DNA from: an uncultured bacterium
GTDB lineage: Bacteria; Bacillota; Clostridia; Lachnospirales; Lachnospiraceae
DNA length: 5,018 nt
Direction: 5' to 3'
Assembly (NCBI GenBank): GCA_946061355.1
Contig: CAMGRE010000166.1
Location: 1-5,018 of the forward strand
The notes beneath the pieces were generated by a model. The model was not told where the DNA came from, made no database searches, and saw only the letters and a program-made list of their open reading frames with translations. Both the position numbers and the translations under genes were made by a program. This document shows, one piece after another, positions 1 to 5,018 of the stretch. Each line of letters starts with the position of its first letter. The stretch's first letter is position 1.

Positions 1-37
1 TGATTTTGAAATGGAAGAGGGTTATGATAAAGAAAAA

Positions 38-51
38 CGTGCACGGGCACG
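38..51. repeat. Short perfect inverted repeat in the xylB leader
   Basis: CGTGC and GCACG flank a four-base spacer, 55 bases ahead of the xylB start. It could be an operator half-site pair or a small RNA stem, or chance. It is short, no second copy was noticed in the window, and no regulator gene is present. The function is unassigned. Confidence 0.25.
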
Positions 52-92
52 CAATATTGGAAAACCAAAAACAAGGAGTAGATTTTTCCATC

Positions 93-100
93 AAGGAGGG
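93..100 (+). promoter_or_regulatory. Ribosome binding site that fixes the xylB start
   Basis: AAGGAGGG ends six bases before the ATG at 107, which is near-ideal spacing. It decides for the start at 107 over the upstream in-frame ATG at 11. From 107 the protein begins directly with the phosphate-binding strand found at the N terminus of FGGY kinases. Confidence 0.85.
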
Positions 101-106
101 TACAAA

Positions 107-1576
107 ATGCTGTATGTAGGTATTGATCTCGGCACATCAGCGGTAAAGCTGTTGCTGATGACCGAGAAGGGTGAGATTCAAAAAGTAGTTTCTAGGGAAT
201 ATCCCCTGATCTTCCCGAATCCCGGTTGGTCAGAGCAGAAACCGGAGGACTGGTATACACAGACGATGGACGGCCTGAAGGAATTGCTTTCGGAGTGTGA
301 CAAGTCTCAGGTTGCAGGAATCAGCTTTGGCGGACAGATGCACGGACTTGTGATCCTGGATGAGAATGATGAAGTGATCCGTCCTGCAATCTTGTGGAAT
401 GACGGAAGAACTTATGAGGAATGCAATTATCTGAATGATGTGATCGGAAAAGAGACGCTTTCCAAATATACGGCAAACATTTCGTTTACGGGATTCACAG
501 CGCCGAAGATCCTCTGGGTAAAGAACAAAGAACCTGAGAATTTTGCGCGGATCAAAAAGATCATGCTGCCCAAGGACTACATAGCATATAAACTGACAGG
601 CGTTCACTGTACAGATGCTTCCGATGCTTCCGGCATGTTGCTGTTTGATGTAAAGAATCGCTGCTGGTCAAAGGAAATGTGTGAGATCTGCGGCGTGAAG
701 GAAGAACAGCTCGCAAAAGTATATGAGAGTTATGAAGCTGTAGGTACAGTCCTTCCTGAGATCGCAAAAGAACTTGGCATCCGCGAGGATGTAAAGGTTG
801 CGGCAGGAGCCGGAGACAATGCAGCGGCGGCTGTGGGAACCGGAACCGTGGGCGATGGTATGTGCAATATTTCTCTGGGAACCAGCGGAACCGTATTTAT
901 TTCTTCCAACAAGTTCGGCGTGGATAAATTCAATGCGCTTCATTCCTTTGCACATGCGGATGGACATTATCATCTCATGGGATGTATGCTTAGCGCTGCT
1001 TCCTGTAACAAATGGTGGATGGACGAGATCATCGGTACCAAGGATTATGCCGGAGAGCAGAAAGACATCACGAAACTCGGAGAGAACAAAGTATTCTTCC
1101 TCCCGTATTTGATGGGAGAGCGTTCTCCTCACAATAATCCGAATGCCAGAGGAACCTTCATCGGCATGACGATGGATACAACGAGAGCCGACATGACACA
1201 GGCAGTCCTGGAAGGTGTGGCATTTGCCCTTCGTGATTCCCTTGAGGTGGCAAAGGAACTTGGAATCAAGATCGAGCGCACGAAGATCTGCGGCGGCGGA
1301 GCCAAGAGTCCTCTCTGGAAAAAGATCATTGCCAATGTACTGAATATCAAAGTGGATGTGCTGGAGAGTGAAGAAGGTCCCGGCATGGGCGGCGCAATGC
1401 TTGCCATGGTAGCATGCGGCGAGTATGCGACGGTGGAGGAAGCAGCGGCAAAACTGGTAAAAGTAGTGGATACCGTAGAACCGGAACAGGAGCTTGCAGA
1501 CAAGTATGAAGCGAGATATCAGCAGTTTAAGCAGATCTATCCGGCATGTAAAGCTTTGTTTGATGTCATTGTATAA
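107..1576 (+). CDS. xylB: Xylulokinase (FGGY carbohydrate kinase family)
   Basis: Predicted cytoplasmic enzyme that phosphorylates D-xylulose with ATP to D-xylulose 5-phosphate, feeding the pentose phosphate pathway. The product is 489 residues, close to E. coli XylB (484). Seen in order: the N-terminal phosphate loop GIDLGTSAVK (residues 5-14) with Asp7; the xylulokinase substrate motif GQMHG (76-80) and LWNDGR (96-101); a near match to FGGY signature 1 around residues 129-141; the catalytic-base motif GAGDN with Asp237, corresponding to Asp233 of E. coli XylB; NISLGTSGT (254-262); a match to FGGY signature 2 at 349-369; and the adenosine-binding CGGGAK (395-400). Both catalytic Asp residues are present, so it should be active. 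It is the first gene of a three-gene operon, with the next gene 84 bases on. Its operon partner is not a classical XylA, so a related ketose such as D-ribulose or L-xylulose remains possible. The family call is firm and the exact substrate is less so. Confidence 0.93.
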   Translation: MLYVGIDLGTSAVKLLLMTEKGEIQKVVSREYPLIFPNPGWSEQKPEDWYTQTMDGLKELLSECDKSQVAGISFGGQMHGLVILDENDEVIRPAILWNDGRTYEECNYLNDVIGKETLSKYTANISFTGFTAPKILWVKNKEPENFARIKKIMLPKDYIAYKLTGVHCTDASDASGMLLFDVKNRCWSKEMCEICGVKEEQLAKVYESYEAVGTVLPEIAKELGIREDVKVAAGAGDNAAAAVGTGTVGDGMCNISLGTSGTVFISSNKFGVDKFNALHSFAHADGHYHLMGCMLSAASCNKWWMDEIIGTKDYAGEQKDITKLGENKVFFLPYLMGERSPHNNPNARGTFIGMTMDTTRADMTQAVLEGVAFALRDSLEVAKELGIKIERTKICGGGAKSPLWKKIIANVLNIKVDVLESEEGPGMGGAMLAMVACGEYATVEEAAAKLVKVVDTVEPEQELADKYEARYQQFKQIYPACKALFDVIV

Positions 1577-1587
1577 AAAAGATAACG

Positions 1588-1615
1588 CAGGCGGTGGGTG
1601 GAAACGCCCGGCCTG
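1588..1615 (+). other. Hairpin with GAAA tetraloop in the xylB-DUF4867 gap
   Basis: CAGGC (1588-1592) pairs with GCCTG (1611-1615). Inside, GGGTG (1596-1600) pairs with CGCCC (1605-1609) with one G-U pair, closed by a GAAA loop (1601-1604), a stable GNRA-type tetraloop. The two stems are separated by a small asymmetric internal loop. No T-run follows, so it is not an intrinsic terminator. It begins 11 bases after the xylB stop. It may protect or process the mRNA between the two cistrons. The pairing is seen in the sequence and the role is inferred. Confidence 0.5.
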
Positions 1616-1629
1616 TGGAAGATATCATT

Positions 1630-1645
1630 CGGATGATCGCATCCG
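1630..1645 (+). other. Six-base-pair hairpin just upstream of the DUF4867 ribosome binding site
   Basis: CGGATG (1630-1635) and CATCCG (1640-1645) form a perfect stem around an ATCG loop, possibly extended by two G-U pairs. The stem ends four bases before the AAGGGG ribosome binding site (1649-1654) of the next gene. It has no T-run. It could adjust translation of the second cistron or block exonucleases together with the hairpin before it. Confidence 0.4.
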
Positions 1646-1660
1646 GGAAAGGGGTTATCA

Positions 1661-2284
1661 ATGAAAATCTTAAAAGTGACAGATCCCGAATTTAAGAAAT
1701 ATGGCCGTCCGATGGCAGGCTATGATTTCTCGGAGATCGTGGAGAAGATGCAGGAGATGCCTGCACCGGCGGGAGCCGTAGTATACGAGCCTTCCGTTGC
1801 AGAGTTGGAAAATCTGGATGTTTCCAGAAAAATGGGCGTCTGGGCATATGGTGAGAGTCCGATCCAGGTGGGTTACTGTAACGGAGACAATCATAAGCTG
1901 AATGCCGTAGAGTATCACAGGAGCTCGGAGATCAATATCGGCGCCACAGATGCAATTCTTCTGGTGGGAAGCGAACAGGATATTGAAGACGATTTCACTT
2001 ATGATACATCCAAGATCGAAGCATTCCTGCTTCCAAAGGGGACTGCAGTCGAGATCTATGCAACGACGCTTCACTATGCACCCTGCAATGCAGTCGGAGC
2101 AGATAAGTTCCGCGTAGTGGTTGTTCTTCCTAAGGGAACAAATTATCCGCTCACAGAGAAGCATGAGGCAGGCGGAGAGGATGCACTGTTGGCAGCTACC
2201 AACAAATGGCTCATCGGACATCCCGAGGGCGGACTGCCGGAGGGCAGTTTTATCGGTCTGAAAGGTGAGAACATCACCGTATAA
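1661..2284 (+). CDS. DUF4867-like protein, cupin-type pattern, in sugar isomerase operon
   Basis: The product is 207 residues, with no signal peptide or membrane segment, so it is predicted to be cytoplasmic. It resembles the DUF4867 proteins I recall near sugar isomerase genes in Clostridia, and its function is not established. The middle of the protein looks like a beta-barrel of the cupin or ureidoglycolate lyase (AllA) type. It has EYHRSSE with His86 and Glu90, then hydrophobic strands, then FLLPKG (122-127) followed by EIYATTLHYAPC with Glu131 and His138, then the strand FRVVVVLPKG (150-159). His86, Glu90 and His138 could form a metal or sugar site. The start is supported by AAGGGG (1649-1654) six bases before the ATG. 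It sits between the kinase and the isomerase, which suggests a job on the same sugar, for example anomer handling, a second isomerisation, or binding. The family call is from memory of its pattern and the biochemical role is unknown. Confidence 0.72.
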   Translation: MKILKVTDPEFKKYGRPMAGYDFSEIVEKMQEMPAPAGAVVYEPSVAELENLDVSRKMGVWAYGESPIQVGYCNGDNHKLNAVEYHRSSEINIGATDAILLVGSEQDIEDDFTYDTSKIEAFLLPKGTAVEIYATTLHYAPCNAVGADKFRVVVVLPKGTNYPLTEKHEAGGEDALLAATNKWLIGHPEGGLPEGSFIGLKGENITV

Positions 2285-2335
2285 GCAATAAATAAGAACC
2301 AAAAACAAAATCAAATAAACAGGAGGAAAAAACAC

Positions 2336-3820
2336 ATGAACAACATTCCGAAGGTAAAATTAGGTATTGTGGCTGTAAGCCGTGACTGTTTTCCGGAAGC
2401 GCTTTCCGTAAACAGGAGAAAAGCCCTTGTAGAAGCATACAAGGCAAAATATGATGCAGAGGATATCTATGAGTGTCCGATCTGTATCGTAGAGAGTGAG
2501 ATCCATATGGTTCAGGCTCTTGAGGACATCAAGAAAGCCGGATGTAACGCTCTGTGCGTATATCTTGGAAACTTCGGTCCCGAGATTTCCGAGACATTGC
2601 TCGCAAAGCACTTTGACGGACCTAAGATGTTCATCGCGGCAGCAGAGGAGTCCCAGAATGATCTGTCTGACGGACGCGGCGATGCATATTGCGGTATGCT
2701 CAATGCAAGCTACAACTTAAAACTGCGCAACATCAAAGCATACATTCCGGAGTATCCTGTCGGAACAGCAGAGGACTGCGCGGATATGATCAATGAGTTC
2801 CTTCCGATCGCACGCGCGCTCGTTGGACTTTCCGAGTTAAAGATCATCAGCTTTGGTCCCAGACCGCTTAACTTCCTTGCATGTAATGCACCGATCAAGC
2901 AGCTTTACAATCTCGGTGTTGAGATCGAGGAGAACTCCGAGCTGGATCTGTTTGAAGCGTTCAACAAACATGCAAATGATCCCCGTATCCCTGCAAAGGT
3001 AGAGGAGATGGCAGCAGAGCTTGGAACCGGTAATAAGAAACCGGAAGTTCTTCCGAAGCTGGCTCAGTATGAACTGACACTGCTTGACTGGGTAGAGGAG
3101 CACAGAGGCTATAGAAAATATGTTGCGATTGCCGGAAAATGCTGGCCTGCATTCCAGACACAGTTCGGTTTCGTACCCTGCTATGTCAACAGTCGTTTGA
3201 CAGGAATGGGCATCCCGGTATCCTGCGAAGTTGATATTTACGGCTGCCTGAGTGAGTTCATCGGAACCTGCGTCAGCCAGGATGCGGTTACCCTGCTCGA
3301 CATCAACAACTCCGTGCCGGCAGATATGTACAAAGAAGCCATCGAAGGCAAGTTCGATTATACACACAAAGATACTTTCATGGGCTTCCATTGCGGAAAT
3401 ACATGCTCCACAAAGCTTGCTTTCCATGAGATGAAGTATCAGAAGATCATGGCAAGAAGCCTTCCGATCGAAGTGACAAACGGTACGCTCGAAGGCGATA
3501 TCATGCCGGGTGACATCACCTTCTTCCGTCTGCAGTCTACAGCAGATGCCAAGATCCGTGCATATGTGGCAGAGGGCGAGGTTCTGCCTGTAGCCTCCAA
3601 GTCCTTCGGTGCGATCGGTGTATTCGCGATTAAGGAGATGGGCAGATTCTATCGTCACGTGCTGATCGAGAAGAATTATCCTCATCACGGAGCAGTTGCT
3701 TTCGGACACTTCGGAAAGCCGTTATTTGAGGTATTCAAATATCTTGGAGTTCCGATGGAAGATATTAACTACAACCAGCCAAAGAGCGTTCCGTATCCGA
3801 CGGAGAACCCTTTCGCGTAA
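2336..3820 (+). CDS. L-fucose/L-arabinose isomerase family protein
   Basis: Predicted Mn2+-dependent aldose-ketose isomerase of the short FucI-like family (494 residues against 591 in E. coli FucI), acting in the cytoplasm. The central block has KCWPAFQTQFG (268-278), then PVSCEVDIYG with Glu298, then TLLDINN with Asp322. The Glu-Asp distance of 24 residues is exactly that of the metal ligands Glu337 and Asp361 of E. coli FucI. The third ligand, a C-terminal His, is probably in YPHHGAVAFGHFG (His450, His451 or His458). FHCGNT with His352 is also striking. The N-terminal half (about 1-190) has the alternating strand-helix pattern of the substrate-binding domains of this fold. AGGAGG (2321-2326), nine bases before the ATG, supports the start. 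It is the last gene of the operon, with a terminator 34 bases after the stop. Family substrates are L-fucose, D-arabinose or L-arabinose. The xylulokinase partner suggests a pentose. A specific gene symbol is not justified. Confidence 0.88.
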   Translation: MNNIPKVKLGIVAVSRDCFPEALSVNRRKALVEAYKAKYDAEDIYECPICIVESEIHMVQALEDIKKAGCNALCVYLGNFGPEISETLLAKHFDGPKMFIAAAEESQNDLSDGRGDAYCGMLNASYNLKLRNIKAYIPEYPVGTAEDCADMINEFLPIARALVGLSELKIISFGPRPLNFLACNAPIKQLYNLGVEIEENSELDLFEAFNKHANDPRIPAKVEEMAAELGTGNKKPEVLPKLAQYELTLLDWVEEHRGYRKYVAIAGKCWPAFQTQFGFVPCYVNSRLTGMGIPVSCEVDIYGCLSEFIGTCVSQDAVTLLDINNSVPADMYKEAIEGKFDYTHKDTFMGFHCGNTCSTKLAFHEMKYQKIMARSLPIEVTNGTLEGDIMPGDITFFRLQSTADAKIRAYVAEGEVLPVASKSFGAIGVFAIKEMGRFYRHVLIEKNYPHHGAVAFGHFGKPLFEVFKYLGVPMEDINYNQPKSVPYPTENPFA

Positions 3821-3854
3821 GACAGCATTAAGAAAATAAGATTACTGAGAGTAG

Positions 3855-3890
3855 AAAAGGGACAGGTCACTGATGTGATCTGTCCCTTTT
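3855..3890. terminator. Intrinsic terminator between convergent genes, probably bidirectional
   Basis: A 16-base-pair stem (AAAAGGGACAG start, CTGTCCCTTTT end, one G-T pair) closes on a TGAT loop at 3871-3874. On the + strand the stem runs into TTTTGAATT, and on the - strand into TTTTCTACT. It lies 34 bases after the isomerase stop and 35 bases after the stop of the converging secreted-protein gene, so it can end transcripts from both sides. Confidence 0.88.
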
Positions 3891-3925
3891 GAATTATAGT
3901 ACAAATAAGAATCCGAATAATAAAA

Positions 3926-4777
3926 TTATTCCGCAGGAATTACCGGTAAGGTCTGAACAACAGGATCTTCTGTAACAGGTACTTCAGCCGGTACAGCAGC
4001 ATCCTTATATACAAGAGCATAAGCGCCGGCTTTGTCGGAGACAAAGGTCAGGGTTGTATCGGAAGCATCGGTATCTTCCAGTACGGTAGGCTGTCCTTTG
4101 TATACATTGATCATACGGAAAATTCTTCCGGGTGACTGCAGTTCCTGAGGAATCTGGAATACAAGTGTTGCGGGAGTGTTCAGTGTCTCATAATTTTTGC
4201 CGCTTGGTTTGGTAAATGTGATATTGTATGTCCTTGCAAGTTTGTAATCTTCCAATACGGTGTTAAATGCTGCGATACATGCTTCACCCTGTACAACCAT
4301 TGCTGTCGTTACAGACATATCATATTCACCGCTTCCCGCCGCAAAACGGCAGGTGCGGTTAGCCCAACTTGTTTGGGAAATAGGAAGTTTTTCCCGATCT
4401 GTTGCATAAAACATGTCACCGTTTTTCCTGAATTTTGCGGTTGCAATACACATAGGACCGTTGGCAGTGAAGGAATAGTTTTTCTGCATGGATTTCAGTT
4501 CACCGTTCACATACCAGCCTTCAAAAGTACAGCGGGGATAATACTGTGCTTTTACAATGATGACATCGCCCTGTTTTGCTTCCACGGAATCCTTGAAAGC
4601 CACATCATTACAGGTAGAGGTAATATTCCCCATACCTTCCTGCTCCGCATAGGCAAGTACCAGACAGGTATCACCTTCCTCTGCGTTTGCCTGAGAAGGA
4701 ACAGCCAGAAAAGCAATGGCAGAAACTGCTGTGACAAGCGCTGCTTTTTTACAAAGGTCAAAAAACTTTGTTTTCAT
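3926..4777 (-). CDS. Secreted cysteine-containing protein with InlB-like repeat domain
   Basis: The product is 283 residues. It has a clear Sec signal peptide: a basic start (KTKFFDLCKK), a hydrophobic core (residues 12-26), and a signal peptidase I site after SQANA (Ala32). No lipobox is present. Residues about 65-117 resemble a divergent InlB B-repeat (Flg_new-type) unit: GDVIIVKAQYYP, then FEGWYVNGE, then a strand ending ATAKF. Residues about 182-259 resemble a C-terminal beta module seen in Lachnospiraceae surface proteins, with strands ending TLTFVSDKAGAYALVYKD. The last 24 residues are rich in Pro, Val and Glu. There is no LPXTG signal or transmembrane anchor, so the protein is probably released or held non-covalently. 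The mature part has six Cys (38, 56, 83, 110, 143, 167), all before the C-terminal module. The start at 4777 is chosen over the in-frame ATG at 4798, which overlaps the ribosome binding site. The gene has its own promoter. The function is not known; adhesion or ligand binding is a guess. Confidence 0.82.
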   Translation of the reverse strand: MKTKFFDLCKKAALVTAVSAIAFLAVPSQANAEEGDTCLVLAYAEQEGMGNITSTCNDVAFKDSVEAKQGDVIIVKAQYYPRCTFEGWYVNGELKSMQKNYSFTANGPMCIATAKFRKNGDMFYATDREKLPISQTSWANRTCRFAAGSGEYDMSVTTAMVVQGEACIAAFNTVLEDYKLARTYNITFTKPSGKNYETLNTPATLVFQIPQELQSPGRIFRMINVYKGQPTVLEDTDASDTTLTFVSDKAGAYALVYKDAAVPAEVPVTEDPVVQTLPVIPAE

Positions 4778-4787
4778 TTTATGATAG

Positions 4788-4793
4788 CCTCCT
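4788..4793 (-). promoter_or_regulatory. Ribosome binding site that fixes the secreted-protein start
   Basis: AGGAGG on the - strand lies ten bases before the ATG at 4777-4775. The alternative in-frame ATG at 4798-4796 lies upstream of this site and would put seven residues in front of an otherwise normal signal peptide, so it is rejected. Confidence 0.82.
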
Positions 4794-4818
4794 AACATAA
4801 TGTTGAATCTGTTTTTGT

Positions 4819-4843
4819 CCGCGGGAGGACACGCGCTCCACGG
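4819..4843 (-). other. Leader hairpin containing an anti-Shine-Dalgarno stretch
   Basis: In the leader RNA of the secreted-protein gene, CCG (4843-4841) pairs with CGG (4821-4819) and GGAG (4839-4836) pairs with CTCC (4827-4824). The 3' arm contains CCTCC, which could instead pair with the GGAGG of the ribosome binding site about 30 bases downstream. The two pairings exclude each other. The structure is only read by eye. Confidence 0.35.
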
Positions 4844-4863
4844 AGATGAAAATAGTTACTTTA

Positions 4864-4892
4864 AGAATAAAGGAATAAAGAGTTACTGTCAA
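4864..4892 (-). promoter_or_regulatory. Sigma-A-type promoter of the secreted-protein gene
   Basis: A perfect -35 box TTGACA (4892-4887, - strand) is followed after exactly 17 bases by TATTCT (4869-4864), which matches the -10 consensus at four of six positions. The start of transcription would be near 4857, giving a leader of about 80 bases before the ATG. It lies just downstream of the tRNA terminator, so the gene has its own start of transcription. Confidence 0.75.
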
Positions 4893-4927
4893 TAAATGGA
4901 AGGTCGTCAAAAATAAAATTATAATAA

Positions 4928-4958
4928 AAACGTCAATCCCAATGAGAGATTGACGTTT
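4928..4958 (-). terminator. Intrinsic terminator of the tRNA-Pro transcript
   Basis: On the - strand, AAACGTCAATC pairs over 11 bases with GATTGACGTTT around a nine-base loop, and the stem runs into a T-rich tail (TTTTTATTATAATTTT). It begins 11 bases after the tRNA 3' end and separates the tRNA from the secreted-protein promoter. Confidence 0.88.
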
Positions 4959-4969
4959 GTCTATAAAAG

Positions 4970-5018
4970 TCGAAGCGACAGGATTTGAACCTGCGACCTC
5001 TGCGTCCCGAACGCAGCG
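4970..5018 (-). tRNA. tRNA-Pro (anticodon CGG), partial, 3' part only
   Basis: Read on the - strand, the sequence gives an anticodon arm CTGCG-TTCGGGA-CGCAG with anticodon CGG (5009-5007), a five-base variable loop, a T arm GCAGG-TTCAAAT-CCTGT, the acceptor strand CGCTTCG and discriminator A73 (4970). G37 after the anticodon, and G72 with A73, fit bacterial tRNA-Pro. The next bases are CT, so the CCA end is not encoded and must be added after transcription. The D arm and 5' acceptor strand lie beyond the window. It reads CCG, which is also the main proline codon of the isomerase gene here (17 of 29). Confidence 0.93.

Larger units (their letters stand above)
1..106 (+). other. Leader region upstream of xylB, no convincing gene
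   Basis: This stretch is open in the xylB frame from position 2, and an in-frame ATG at 11 would add 32 residues to the kinase. That extension is very basic and polar (a run of Lys and Arg), is unlike any part of an FGGY kinase, and is not preceded by a visible ribosome binding site. An upstream gene could end at the TGA at 1-3, which would put xylB about 100 bases downstream of it, but this cannot be judged at the window edge. No sigma-A promoter with correct spacing was found. A second purine-rich stretch (AAGGAG, 73-78) lies ahead of the real ribosome binding site without a start codon at a useful distance. Confidence 0.45.

Noticed and set aside
6..28. TTGAAA (6-11) and TATGAT (23-28) as a promoter for xylB
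   Set aside because: The spacer is only 11 bases, far below the roughly 17 needed. TATGAT might pair with a -35 box left of the window, which cannot be seen.
1594..1695. Possible small open frame starting at GTG in the xylB-DUF4867 gap (33 codons), with a plausible-looking peptide
   Set aside because: It has no ribosome binding site, overlaps the start of the DUF4867-like gene in another frame, and the same bases are explained by two hairpins and a ribosome binding site.
1670..2335. Open frame (221 codons) on the - strand opposite the DUF4867-like gene, with a hydrophobic start
   Set aside because: The hydrophobic N terminus comes from the reverse complement of the A-rich gap and ribosome binding site of the isomerase gene. 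The sense frame is well supported.
2837..3709. Long open frame (290 codons) on the - strand opposite the isomerase gene
   Set aside because: It lies fully within a clear isomerase gene whose frame has recognisable catalytic motifs. The antisense translation has no recognisable domain, and no ribosome binding site was identified for it. It is a by-product of codon bias.
3926..4000. Sortase-type anchor at the C terminus of the secreted protein (the LPVIP stretch near the end)
   Set aside because: It lacks the Thr-Gly of LPXTG, and there is no hydrophobic segment or basic tail after it.
4373..4795. Open frame (140 codons) on the + strand opposite the secreted-protein gene
   Set aside because: It has no identified ribosome binding site or recognisable domain, and the opposite strand has promoter, ribosome binding site, signal peptide and domain evidence.
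4911..4956. TTGACG in the tRNA terminator stem plus TATAAT as a second promoter on the - strand
   Set aside because: The boxes are only about six bases apart, and the sequence is fully explained as terminator stem and T-rich tail.
1..5018. Mobile element, CRISPR array, phage or defence system
   Set aside because: No direct repeat arrays, transposase or integrase motifs, terminal inverted repeats or toxin-antitoxin-like pairs were seen on either strand.

Overview
The window looks like chromosome of a gut-type Firmicute, most likely a Lachnospiraceae (Clostridia) member. This is inferred from the gene families (a DUF4867-type protein beside a short L-fucose/L-arabinose isomerase-family enzyme), strong AGGAGG ribosome binding sites, a tRNA gene without an encoded CCA end, and a secreted protein with an InlB-like repeat fold. 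No species can be named from the sequence alone.

Layout. Positions 1-106 are a leader with no convincing gene. Positions 107-3820 hold three genes on the + strand, each with its own ribosome binding site and with gaps of 84 and 51 bases: a xylulokinase (xylB), a 207-residue DUF4867-like protein with a cupin-type pattern, and a 494-residue isomerase of the L-fucose/L-arabinose isomerase family. A strong stem-loop terminator at 3855-3890 closes this operon and probably also serves the gene converging on it. On the - strand, positions 4777-3926 encode a secreted 283-residue protein with six cysteines in its mature part. It has its own sigma-A-type promoter (4864-4892) and a structured leader. 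To the right is the 3' part of a tRNA-Pro(CGG) gene on the - strand, cut by the window edge, with its own terminator at 4928-4958.

How the genes fit together. The isomerase would convert an aldose to a ketose and the kinase would phosphorylate the ketose to a pentulose 5-phosphate for the pentose phosphate pathway. The isomerase keeps a Glu and Asp at exactly the spacing of the metal ligands of E. coli FucI, and the kinase keeps both catalytic Asp residues and the QMHG substrate motif of xylulokinases. The real substrate is open: the kinase points to D-xylulose and the isomerase family to L-fucose, D-arabinose or L-arabinose. The DUF4867-like protein between them is the least understood member and the best lead in the window. 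The secreted protein and the tRNA appear to be independent transcription units.

No CRISPR array, insertion sequence, phage gene or defence system is visible. The pathway genes are ordinary metabolism. The novelty lies in the unassigned DUF4867 partner, the substrate question, and some RNA structures that may be regulatory.
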